DNA from: Unio delphinus
Taxonomy: Eukaryota; Mollusca; Bivalvia; Unionida; Unionidae
Direction of reading: 5' to 3'
Length of the DNA: 64,000 bases
NCBI GenBank assembly: GCA_029339505.1
Contig: JAQISU010000163.1
Span: forward strand, 3,240,001 to 3,304,000
Positions within the stretch are counted from its first letter, which is position 1. Each line of letters begins with the position of its first letter. Below, piece after piece: positions 54,533 through 64,000 of the stretch. The position numbers and the translations under genes were made by a program. Below the pieces are notes generated by a model. That model did no database searches. It saw nothing but the letters and a program-made list of their open reading frames with translations, and was not told where the DNA came from.

Positions 54533-56687
54533 AAAATATACAATCTGGCTTATTTATTATGGTAGGTTGAGTGTTTTTGCAATAGTAATACAATTGTATT
54601 CTTCCATCTTTCAGAGTAATTTTTAAATGTGTAGGACAGAAAGTTGGATATTTCATGATACATTTTTGAATAATTAGAGTTGTTGTATTTATTAATGCAG
54701 GCAAGTTTATTTTCAAAATGGTTGCCATTTCTACCATAATAAACATATTATAAAAAAATGGTAAACAAAATATTGTTGGTCGTTAATAATGTTGGTAATT
54801 CCAAGTAATTGCTTGACAAGAGAACATAATAAACATGCTTATATAACCATGTTCAGCATTAAAGTTGTCCATTTATGTTACTCCTTCAAACCCCAGAAAC
54901 ACCAATCTAGTTAATAGACTTTTTTTATTTTTTCAGGCAGAACAAATTCCGTAATATATAGATGAGATAATTTGTCTGAACTGTCTAATATTAGAAATAT
55001 GGAGTGCAATTATATAAGAGTTGTCAGTCAGTAATTAAAATTGATATAGCAGTTGATGCCATCACAGGAAATATGGTTAGTAACCTTGTGAAAGCAAATG
55101 ACTTGTGTGTACAGCTGAAAGATTTTTAAAATACAAACATGTCACCATGCATGTTTACATGTAATTAGCAAAATTTTTCATGTCTATCAGTATTATTGAA
55201 ATGAGTGTTCATGGGAATCTGTATATAGAATCAAAACTCAGAAGTAAAAGAATTTTAATCAATATGTCTTCTCATTTCATTTGAAATTATATCCCACAAG
55301 TTAGGATTGACATTACTAAATCGGCTCACATAGTAAACTAGAGAAACATCCTGATATTAACATTTGAATAATTTGAAATATCAGAATGTCCTTGATGAAA
55401 CCTATATTTATCAGTATAGACATATCGTTGATGATAGACTTAGCATAAAGAATACTATAAGAACCATTGTATGTTTGGGGTCAAGTGTTTGAACATATTT
55501 TCATTTCCACAGCTGCCAAAGTCAGCAACAAGATTTCCAAACTTGAGCCTGTCAAAGTACTAAAATTACATCAGAAAAATTTAACAGTTACAACTAGAAT
55601 ACCATTGCAAAAGAATATTTTTACTAAAATGTTACTTTCAATAGCTGACATTCCCTCTATGCAAGCATTACGGTGACAAGTAAATTTTTTAGATCATCAT
55701 AAAACATCTGTACAAATTGCAAAAATTAATAATACACTGCGCAAGGAACAATTCAGCTGTGCAAGGATGACTTGACAGCTGTGTGGCTGCATAGGAGCAG
55801 AAGTGTGCAACTTAGGTAGTTCTCACCAGTTTCATATTTTTGCATAGGGTTAGAATTTATGATAAAAAGAATTTCCCTGGGTGTCATCACTGGTTATACT
55901 GGCTAATTTAAAAAGAACCTCGTACATCTTGAGTATAATTTAAAAAACTTTAATTATCTTGGGTATAATTTAAAAAGAACCTCGTATACAATATACAAGT
56001 ACAATATCCAATGAAATTTCAGCCACAGTACATGAAAGTAACATGTAGGTATCTCAACAGTCTCTCCATTGTGCGTGTTGCAAATGTAAACAACTTCATC
56101 TTACACACACCACTTTCTCAGAAGTTCATAATATCTGTAGAGCGCCCCCTTAGAGGAAACGTAGTCAGTAGCAACCAAATCTGTCCATCCAGACCCATGT
56201 GTACGCCATTTTAACTTCATTTCTAGACTGGTTCCCATTCTTCCATAACATTGGTATCGTTAGTCGGACATCAACCCTTGATTTACTTGACAGACCTGTA
56301 AATAATTGTGGAATGGTAAGTAAACGGTACATGTAGGTCCGCTTGTCAAAAATTACAGTCGTTGCTATTAAATTATATTGCAGTTCATACTTACCAACAA
56401 TAACAATAGTGTATTTCAGGTGACATCTAAATATTGGAGCTTTGTTTCAAACATATATAATATTTTAAAAAAATGTTAAATCTGTTAAACAAGCTATCAT
56501 CACTTATTTCTAATCAATTTAAATTGGAATATATTATGAGCCTTGTCACAGTATTCAATACACGAGTAAATAGTCAATGTGATCTTCTTTATGTGCATGT
56601 ATTTTGTCAGGAAAAGAAGATTGAAATGACAGAAATTATATAAAATTTATCCGTAATACATAACTTATAACACTAATTTTTTTTAAC

Positions 56688-56760
56688 GTATAAATTGCCA
56701 CACTGCAGACTTACTAGAAAATTGTTAAATCTACGTTAAAAACCCAAATCACACACACAT
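56688..56760 (+). mobile_element. SINE family B, 3' fragment
   Basis: ataaattgccacactgcaga, aaattgttaaatctacgtta and a CA tail match the 3' end of the copies at 27470 and 32593. Confidence 0.6.
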
Positions 56761-57339
56761 TATGAGACTATTTGCTCCCGAAATTACAGAAAGATTATTC
56801 ATGAGTTACGCGGATGAAAACTGTTCAATAGTACCCATCCTATTACCTCTCTTGATATAGGATCATGCTTGGGTCCATTCATTATACAGATGCAAACTGT
56901 AATTCGTCATACGTGTCACATTATTTCAAAATGAGTCGACCCATGCATTTCTATAGAAATACCATTTAGTAGTTATAGAATCTTGTCACGTAAAAAGCTT
57001 TAAACCACAGTCTGAATCGAAACCATTAAAAGGCAATATTTTTTTTATTTTTAGATGTTAAAGAATAAAAAGGAGCAGAAAAATATAGATCCATTGATTT
57101 ATGCTGTGTGCAACTGGGAAGTTCGTGTAGTGCTGCACGAATAATCTGTTCTAATGTTTGTTCAAGTAAGACGAGTGATAAATTGTCACAAATCCTTCTA
57201 AATAACGAAGAACGAATTAAATCGCGATCCCCTGCATTTTGCGAATATGTAGGAAACTATTCATCGTGTTCGAGTGACTGATTGTAATATATCAACGCAG
57301 CATAAATTCTGTATCAATGGCCATTGATGCTATTGACGT

Positions 57340-58050
57340 GATAATGTTCGTGACAAAACGTTTTCACGAAAAAGTCTTAATCAAAATCGCGCATTTTTTC
57401 ACGAAAAAGAAACAAATATTTTTGCAAAGAAACTCTTTTCACGAACATTATTATTGTTCAGCTTGTATGTAAAAAAAATCACGTACAAGGAATCACTCGT
57501 AAGAAAGGGACATTCTTCGGCAAAGGTGTGAAAAATTTACTTTTTAGTGAAAAGTTTGGATCGACATGTAAAGACATTTTTGTCGGGACAATGTTATTCC
57601 TCACGAAGATTACACATTTTTGTCAATGAAAAAGTAACTGTAGTGCCTGTTGATACAAACTTTTCAGAAAAAAACAATGTATAGCTTTCGCCAAAAAAAT
57701 TGCAGTTGTCATGAAAACTGCTACTTTCTTTTTGAAATACTTTCTGATACACGTCGGTGCCATTTGTTCCTGACAAAAGTTCACTTCTTCGTTAAAATGA
57801 TATTATAAGTTTCATGAAATGTGTCATCCTTTTTATATAAAAAGATATAATAAAAAATATAATTACTGAAGAAAGAAGAATATTCAAAACAATTTTTTCA
57901 GACAAATATTTTTTTTGACGAGGTACACATTGCTTACAAGAAAAAGTGATAACATTTTCGTGAATGATTTTATAATATTAGCTCTTGAAGAAAGCATTTT
58001 CTTTTGTAGAAAGAACACACTTTTCTTTACGAAAAGATCCCAAGTTTATG
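57340..58050. repeat. Region with recurrent cacgaaaa / ttttcgtga motifs
   Basis: ataatgttcgtga (57342) pairs with tcacgaacattat (57428), and many scattered TTTTCNNGAAAA-like blocks follow. It may be a decayed hairpin-rich element. The unit length is irregular and I cannot define ends. Confidence 0.3.
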
Positions 58051-58296
58051 CAGTGTGTGCTAGTTGTTTTGGGTTTAGATTTGTGTCGTCAACACTAACA
58101 CGTCAGGGGTTATTTGAAATTCCGCCTATTCCTAGATGTCACGCAGCAATGAATTCCTGGTGTGTTTAAAGTCTAAAGTAGGCTTTATTACCGTGTCATT
58201 CATACAGAAATAACAAAGTGGTTTACTAAGAAATTCATTGTATGGATTAAAAGAAAATCAACTTTTGTAAAATCTGAACATAAAACATTGTATCTA

Positions 58297-58299
<3 letters not shown>

Positions 58300-58338
<39 letters not shown>
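58300..58338. repeat. GT microsatellite
   Basis: About 19 copies of GT. Confidence 0.98.
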
Positions 58339-58340
<2 letters not shown>

Positions 58341-58884
58341 ACATATCAGTTTGAAAATCTTTACTCGAAAAATTGACGTAAATTATATCGATGCATCTGG
58401 ATTACTTCACTCAAAGAAAAACAACTTACTGCAATAAAATGCACGGATGAAGTCTCCAATTCAAACCACGTTTTCCAGACACAAAAACTAAGCTTGAAGA
58501 AAATTAACTCAACACAGAGATCAAAAAACAATCCATAACACCCGTATATTCTCAAGCTATCATCAAGTCAAGTCTACATACAACCAGGAACATGAGCTCT
58601 TACAGAACCGACTAACTTATTTACAAAAATACATATATACAGATAAAGCATACCATGAAAACTTTACAAGAAAAGACATCATCGATACGTGAATCGAATT
58701 AAACACTTAGTACACACAAAGCAACATATCCATAACAGTTATTTTAACATATCGTTTAGCCAACCACTGTGGATACACGGAATATGCTAAGATGCTGAAA
58801 CAAGCCATACAAAGATCATGACTTTTCTGAACTTTCCATGAACCAAGATTACGACAAAGACCTGACCTGATATTATTAGTATCG

Positions 58885-59870
58885 TGTGCAGTGCATGCAT
58901 TTAATAGTGTCATCATCAGCAACGTGCATTGCCTATAGTCCACAGTTGTTCACCGCGTGTGGGATGGTCTGTAGAGCACCACAGCTACAGGTGGGCAAGG
59001 TTGACTACACAACCCTGTCTTGTCTGGAAACGGTTCCTAAATGTCGAGTAAGGTTGAAGGCAGGAACGTAAACAGATTGCGCAGCTATGAGAGAATGCAT
59101 TATAACAACTATTGAAGACAAATCATCACTCCGTGCCGAAATAGATGTCATATCCACCAGCAACGGACATCGGCTAGATTGGATGTCTCGAAGCCAGTCA
59201 GATCGCTTCATGTGAGATGATGTCCTGTGAGATGATGTAATGTGAGATGATGTCCATATACCGTGGAAGCTTCTTACTGGCATAAATCTTAGCCATTAGT
59301 TTTGTGGCTACTTCCTGGCGTCGAGATGTGGAGGAGTAATGGAGTAGAACGCAGTGTTCCAGTGATTATGCGCATTATTCAGCTGGGCGGCAATTAGCTT
59401 CGGATGAGATTATCGAGCTCATGCCGAAGCGTAGTATATAGCTGATGTCTTGAGTGTCTGAGCAATAGTGCCCCATGTTGTGCCAGATAGTATGTGGAAG
59501 ATATTGTTTCGAATGCTAAGTTTTGTTGCAGTTTTCTGCATGTAGATGCAGAATGTCAATGATCTGTCCAGAGTCACCAAGGTATGTCGGTGTCGGATAA
59601 TATTGTATGTGCTGACCATCGAGGAGGATGTAAAGTTCAAGGTTTGCATTTACATTGTTAAGGTAACGTCGCTTTAGACTGTTTTTGTTGTTCTTGGCTG
59701 TAAGCGCCATTCTTGACGTTGGTTCCCGAGTGTAATCTCGCCTGCATAAATGACCTTGTACGACTGTGTTCTATGGAAGTCATTGATATAAACATTGAAC
59801 AGGTTTAGTTATAGAGCAGACTCCAGTGGAAATCTATCAGTCTGACGTCTCCACGAGCTGCATCTTTCTC
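58885..59870 (-). pseudogene. LINE (jockey-like) reverse transcriptase C-terminal fragment
   Basis: The reverse strand reads, across several frames, LFNVYINDF and an altered A-D-D-like box near 59800-59740, then TLVTLDRSLTFC and IFHILSGTTWGTIAQTLKTS (59600-59440), then FNLTRHLGTV and CSCGALQTIPHAVNNC (59060-58930). This order fits the RT palm, thumb and C-terminal Cys-His region of jockey-type non-LTR elements. It is full of stops and frameshifts and has no visible ORF1 or poly(A). Confidence 0.75.
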
Positions 59871-59958
59871 GGATGTGCACTCTAAAGCGAAGAAATAGTT
59901 CGATAGTCAAAGACGAGATAGAGAAAGCACTACAAAAAAGCTAAACAAACAAACCACA

Positions 59959-60234
59959 ATGGCCTCCTTAAAACAAGACCAGGGAACGGTTGATCGGATG
60001 CCATTTATCCTAACATACCATCAAAACAGCCACAAAGTCTGTGCAATCATCCATAAACATATTGTGGAATCTCGTGACTCACCGAACCTAGTCGTCCCGA
60101 ACAACCCAACAGCAGCCAACCGCAGACCGAAAAACCTTAAAGACATCCCAGTCAGAGAGAATCTAACGCCAGTCACAAACCATAACCATCCTAGTAAATC
60201 TGGTCCCCGTGACGCAAACCTTGTCAAAATATAA
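59959..60234 (+). pseudogene. Probable Penelope-like element fragment
   Basis: One open frame of 91 codons: DRMPFILTYHQNSHKVCAII and later FRRPKNL-type sequence NRRPKNLKDIPVRENL. The PFILTYH...RPKNLkDilVR pattern is typical of the linker between RT and GIY-YIG domains in Penelope-like elements (family knowledge). No GIY-YIG domain or RT palm is visible beside it. It lies next to the LINE fragment in the opposite orientation. Confidence 0.5.
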
Positions 60235-60239
60235 CGGAG

Positions 60240-62000
60240 ATCAAAACATTATTCAGAACAGCGACAAGCAAAATATTGAACATACATGGTCTAAACACAA
60301 AGGGCAAAACAGAAAAATATAATTTACCTCATGTAAAATCTGTGGTCTTAAGATAAACTAAAAAGCTACACCAAAGGACCTATTTGAAGTGTTTTGCAGC
60401 TGAAGTTCTGTGCAGTTTCCTTGTTAGACGTTCAGCAGCAAAACACTTATGTTTTCCTGGTCACGCTGTCATTGATGTAATTAATCATGTAATGCTAACT
60501 GATATTGCCCACAACTTCGACTGATGTTCCGAAACCAAGAACGATAAGTAATCTTACTGAATATGCCAGAACACTGAAATCGAGCGGATTAAACTAAGTT
60601 AGCTTCCCAATGGATAACCATACGAAAAACAGACATCATTTCTTCAATTAAATAAACAATATTCATTTTTCTATTTAATCACATACCTATAAGTATTACT
60701 GCTTGGTAGTTCTTCTTGGTCTATTATTGCATTACTGGCATTTCAGAAACAGAGCAATATCAGGGATATTTTGTACAATTAAACTGCGTTAACAATAAAG
60801 TACATATATCGCTCTAGATCCTCCATTTTATTATGACCACTTGTCAAGTTCAATCCATCAAAAAAGCAAAACTGTGAAGAACTGAAACAAATTAAGTTAC
60901 GTAATGAAAACGTTGTAACCTTGTCACATACACAACCAAAAAAGAATATTTAAATTAACATCATTCCAGTCTTACATTTAAGCAAACCTAATTCTTGTCC
61001 ACGACTATTTAATCTTACCACTCAGGGTCCATCCTATTGGCCATGTTACCTGTAATATTCGCCCCACCCACCCTCACCCCATCCCGGCCCGGCCGTATGT
61101 ACGACTCTTAAGATTTGAAAACAAAAGCATGAAGGATATAAAAAAATGTCGAAAACTTAGTCTTTTTATTCATTTATATTTTGATTTCTTATCTGATTTC
61201 ACCAGGGAGTCCCTAACAGCCATCTTGTTCGTGGTTCAAACAAACCGGAAGCTTTCAGTGTGTGTACGACCAGCCGGATCACAGTCCATTTCCAGTTACT
61301 GAAAAAGTCCATTTTTCATTGTAAAGTTGCTAGGCTTCATGTTCTACATATGCACAGAAAGTAATATCGGTCGTCTGCATAAAATATTTACGATGTCTAG
61401 TTTTAATATGTGTAAAAACGAAACAATTTTTGTTTAATGAGTTAAGGGGCTGGGGGTGAGGTGGCATTGCAGAAGATGCTATCGTTGTAGTTTTTATGTA
61501 CACTGGTTCAAAGTTATATAACTTATAATGTTACGTAACTTTATGGAATATTCTTTTCTATCGAAGAGGCTGTATTATATCACTTTTGTTGCCTGGAAAA
61601 AGATGAAAGATTATTCGCTTATATTCATTTGATAGCCGTGTTGGTGAATAAACTTTCCGTTTTGTTTGAATTTGAAACACAAACTCGATGCCATTACTAG
61701 ATACCATGCGACAATCAGGTTAATAAATTGATGAATAAAATTACTACATGTTTGGAAATTTTAAAAAATATCCTTGATATTTCTTTTTTAAAAGTTTAGA
61801 ATATGGGGAATTCCAAACTTGACAGAAGGTGGGCGAATACGTTAATGGGGATATATTATAGTAGAACACTATAAGTGAATAGGAAGAATAAAAATGCATT
61901 TAAATTTTCTCGTCCAAGACAACTATGCTCTGGAATTAAACCTTATATTAATTGTTTTTTTAAAAAAAATATGCCTTTTAACAAAATACTTCGATCGTAT
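60240..62000. other. Intergenic region without recognised gene
   Basis: AT-rich sequence. A short GC-richer patch at 61200-61330 contains accggaag (ETS-like) and cagccatcttg (YY1-like) and could be a promoter of a gene outside the window; no exon is visible. Confidence 0.4.
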
Positions 62001-62002
62001 CG

Positions 62003-62235
62003 GTGGCCCCTAGTTTCCGCGTGGTTTAAAGCACAATCCGTTACGGATCACTGCTATCTCACGTCTGTCTGCGTGGGTTCGAGTCTCAGATTCGGCCATT
62101 GTGGGTATGTAGCCAATAGCTTTCTCATGGTTCGGTGGTTCTTTTAGAGGGTTTCCCAGTTTCCTTTTCCACCATTAATACTGACCGCCATGTATAGCCT
62201 ATCGTGTGCTGAAAATGGCGTTAAACCCCAATGAT
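62003..62235 (+). mobile_element. SINE family A copy
   Basis: tccgcgtggtttaaagcaca (A box, mutated), gtgggttcgagtct (B box), gccatgtatagcctatcgtg and tail ggcgttaaaccccaatgatc. Confidence 0.85.
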
Positions 62236-62405
62236 CACATTAATGGTCCTGTTAATTCTCAAGAGCGAAAATAAAGCCTTCGCTGGTCTACAAGGTTCGC
62301 TACTATACTACCCTTGATGGGACACTTCATTGACGTCAAACTCTTTCTGCTGCTCGTTAGGTTTGGGCAGTTAAATCATTATTATGTCAGACTAGCTGCT
62401 GTTTC

Positions 62406-62740
62406 TTAACCGAAGATTTTATCAAGACCTATAAGACATCGCGATCCAGGATGATCATGTAAAATTATCATTATAAACACGCGTGGGGTAGCTTGCGCAC
62501 TGAAAAAAAGTTTTTTTTAGAGTAATGTTATCCATATTCCCTGAACACCTAGTCTGATGAACATTTCGCAGAGTATGTATATCAACTACATTGAATACAT
62601 CGAAAATATTGTAGTTATCTCTGATCACCTTAGATATTTGTGTATGTCGATAAGTAACATAAATCACGTCTGTATTGTTATACCTGCCTCAAAAAAATTA
62701 TTCTTGTTGGATTTGATTGTTTATCCATTATACTACTAAA
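62406..62740 (-). pseudogene. A32-like packaging ATPase, C-terminal remnant of element 2
   Basis: Open piece 62667-62455 contains ISKVIRDNYNI and VDIHTLRNVHQTRCSGNMD, aligning with PKVIRDN... and VDTHTLQNIWQTWCSGDMD of element 1. After a frameshift it continues to IGLDKIFG and a stop at 62406. The N-terminal half with Walker A and B is absent. Confidence 0.8.
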
Positions 62741-62741
62741 A

Positions 62742-63471
62742 TTGGTAGACATGAGTACACATAAAAAACCGCTAACTATCGTTTATGTTCCAAGTAGACA
62801 TAAAGAAACAGAACCATTATCAACTAAAACAACTATTGGAGTTTCTTCTGCTATTGAACGAATTTATCAACGAGGACCCTTGCGATGGTCACAACTAATA
62901 CGTGCCGATTCTGGCAAAACATGTATTGATGCATTATCATCTCTAATTAAGAAACGTAGTGTCAGAATCAGACGATGACATACTGCAATTCATCGTGATC
63001 AGGGAGTCGTTAATCGAACACTTGCTGAGTTATTTTTTTTTGGATATCAATATGCATAGGAAATATCCATGAACAAAATTAAACAAGATATGAGATCAAG
63101 TGAATGGGTTGCAAGACTACCAAGTGTGATAGCTGCATTAATTTATGATGTTACTCGTGTAATTTCTATGAAACCCATTAATGCAGTCAAAAAACCCCAA
63201 CTTATACCAATACAACGACATGATTTATTTTCAAAACAACCATTATTAGGCAATGTTACCGTAATATATTTATATAAGCCTGGTGAACATGAAGGAGATT
63301 AAAAAAAATGAGCAACTAGTCCTATTTGGAGTGTGACGCCACAATCAATTTCCAGCGTGGTAAGATCAATTGGATTAAACTGCTCCTCAACGTGAATTCG
63401 TACGTGAACAATTACAAGTAATTCCCGAAGATACACAATTACTGCCGTATTCCCATTTGTGAACTAGTACC
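62742..63471 (+). pseudogene. rve-type integrase of element 2, broken
   Basis: Pieces 62742-62978 (HKETEPLSTK, GPLRWSQLIRADSGK with the second Asp), 63069-63302 (SSEWVARLPSVIAALIYDVT, VIYLYKPGEHEGD) and a frame-shifted tail (PIWSV, then VIPEDTQLLPYSH) follow the integrase of element 1 in order. Around 62990-63030 the HRDQGVVNRTL stretch lacks the residues that should include the catalytic Glu. The N-terminal HTH/zinc region is missing because of the deletion beside the ATPase remnant. Confidence 0.82.
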
Positions 63472-63474
63472 TCG

Positions 63475-64000
63475 ATTTCGATTCCTCTCGAGACTGGTCA
63501 GCATCACATTTTCACGTGTGTAGCCAAGACTACTATCAATTCTATATAAGGTAAATCGTCTTGGATTATTATTTAAATAAAGTTATAACATTATTAAGTT
63601 ACAGCTCGCACACTGATTATTCTGCCGTTGTTTTAATGTCATGATAAATTCAACCTGGAGATTAAATTTGAATTATTTTTCACACTGTTTATAACTATTT
63701 TTCTCTTCTTACTATATCATTGACAGCATCTTGGCTGTTATTGTCAGTAGTTTGATTATTTACTTCTGTAATATCTACGATAACCCTCCGCAACTGAGAT
63801 ATTCTTTTGACTGATCTAGCTGGTTTTACGTTTGCAGGTTTTAGTCACAAAGAAAGATATTTAAAATCCGAATATGAATAATCTGTAAGCAGATATGCCT
63901 GGTAGAGGTGGATATATCGCATAAAATATGACAAAGATCGAATTTCAAATAAAGATCTCTAAATATTTTTATATACATTAATAAAATACACGAGTTTGAA
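63475..64000 (-). pseudogene. Replication gene, C-terminal part of element 2 (partial)
   Basis: The reverse strand reads SVKRISQLRRVIVDI (helicase motif VI region, about 63820-63775), then FIMTLKQRQNNQCASCN (about 63645-63595) and IDSSLGYTRENVMLTSLERN (about 63560-63495). These align with element 1 at 18015-18375. Two expected zinc-ligand cysteines read Ser and Arg. It continues past the window end. Confidence 0.72.

Larger units (their letters stand above)
50922..54900 (+). other. Probable 3' UTR and downstream flank of host gene
   Basis: No further ORF of note. AATAAA hexamers at 54400-54405 and 54738-54743, and another near 54827, are candidate poly(A) signals; none can be chosen from sequence. 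The stretch includes minisatellites at 52000-52260, 52745-53095 and 53200-53530 and a TTA microsatellite. It could equally be a shorter UTR plus intergenic DNA. Confidence 0.35.
54900..58690. other. Intergenic region without recognised gene
   Basis: It holds a SINE B tail fragment (56690-56760), a GT microsatellite (58300-58338) and an odd stretch rich in ttttcgtgaa/tttcacgaa motifs (57340-58050). A GT donor-like site follows gtggaatg at 56320, but no exon can be supported. Confidence 0.5.
62406..64000. mobile_element. Second Polinton/adinto-like element, truncated by window end
   Basis: Contains the ATPase C-terminus (-), integrase (+) and C-terminal end of the replication gene (-), in the same relative order as element 1 but inverted. 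Protein-level similarity is clear; DNA similarity is low, so it is a separate lineage of the same family. The left TIR should lie just left of 62406 by comparison with element 1, but no 75-bp repeat of that kind is there. Confidence 0.82.

Noticed and set aside
54342..54746. 134-codon frame with poly-Asn
   Set aside because: The Asn run is the TTA microsatellite; the rest has no features.

Overview
This window is eukaryotic DNA, most likely from a mollusc and plausibly a bivalve. It is AT-rich, intron-rich, full of minisatellites, and carries two tRNA-derived SINE families of the kind seen in molluscs. The organism call is an inference from gene content and repeats; no ribosomal or mitochondrial marker is present.

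Host gene. Positions 2128-50921 on the + strand hold the 3' part of one gene: 12 exons whose GT-AG boundaries and reading phases join without a break (3369 nt, 1122 codons plus stop). The first exon in view starts with an acceptor, so the 5' end lies upstream of the window. The product is an invertebrate relative of vertebrate KIAA1217 (sickle tail) and SRCIN1 (p140Cap/SNIP), adaptor proteins with Tyr/Pro/Ser-rich N-terminal segments, central coiled coils and a proline-rich C-terminus. About a quarter of the gene is tandem minisatellite of many unrelated families (units about 20-80 bp). One array repeats the 3' splice site of exon 6, and another puts about 17 AATAAA hexamers directly upstream of exon 4.

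Endogenous viral element 1. Intron 3 (8683-23252) contains a near-complete but inactivated Polinton/Maverick (adintovirus-like) element at 8932-20846, about 11.9 kb. Its terminal inverted repeats start with AG and are built from a 75-bp minisatellite. On the - strand from right to left there is a zinc-ribbon/parvovirus-type phospholipase A2 gene, an rve-type integrase, a Cys-rich ORF and HNH endonuclease, a capsid-type fragment, a pX-like protein, an adenovirus-type cysteine protease, a coiled-coil fiber-like gene, a two-helix membrane protein and a further structural protein. On the + strand there is a large replication gene (family B DNA polymerase, then SF1 helicase, then HNH-like module) and an A32-like packaging ATPase. 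Most genes carry stops or frameshifts; the membrane protein ORF is intact.

Endogenous viral element 2. The right end of the window (62406-64000) holds part of a second, diverged member of the same family in opposite orientation: ATPase C-terminus, integrase, then the C-terminal end of the replication gene running off the window. It has lost the DNA between the ATPase C-terminus and the integrase core.

Other mobile DNA. There is a 571-bp TA-flanked element inserted into a minisatellite and itself holding a nested repeat, an 817-bp element with perfect 14-bp TIRs and 7-bp target duplication, a pogo-like MITE, two nested TTAA-flanked piggyBac-type elements (the inner one keeping the start of a transposase gene), a LINE reverse-transcriptase fragment, a probable Penelope-like fragment, and at least eight SINE copies. 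Downstream of the host gene (about 54.9-62.2 kb) I see no cellular gene.
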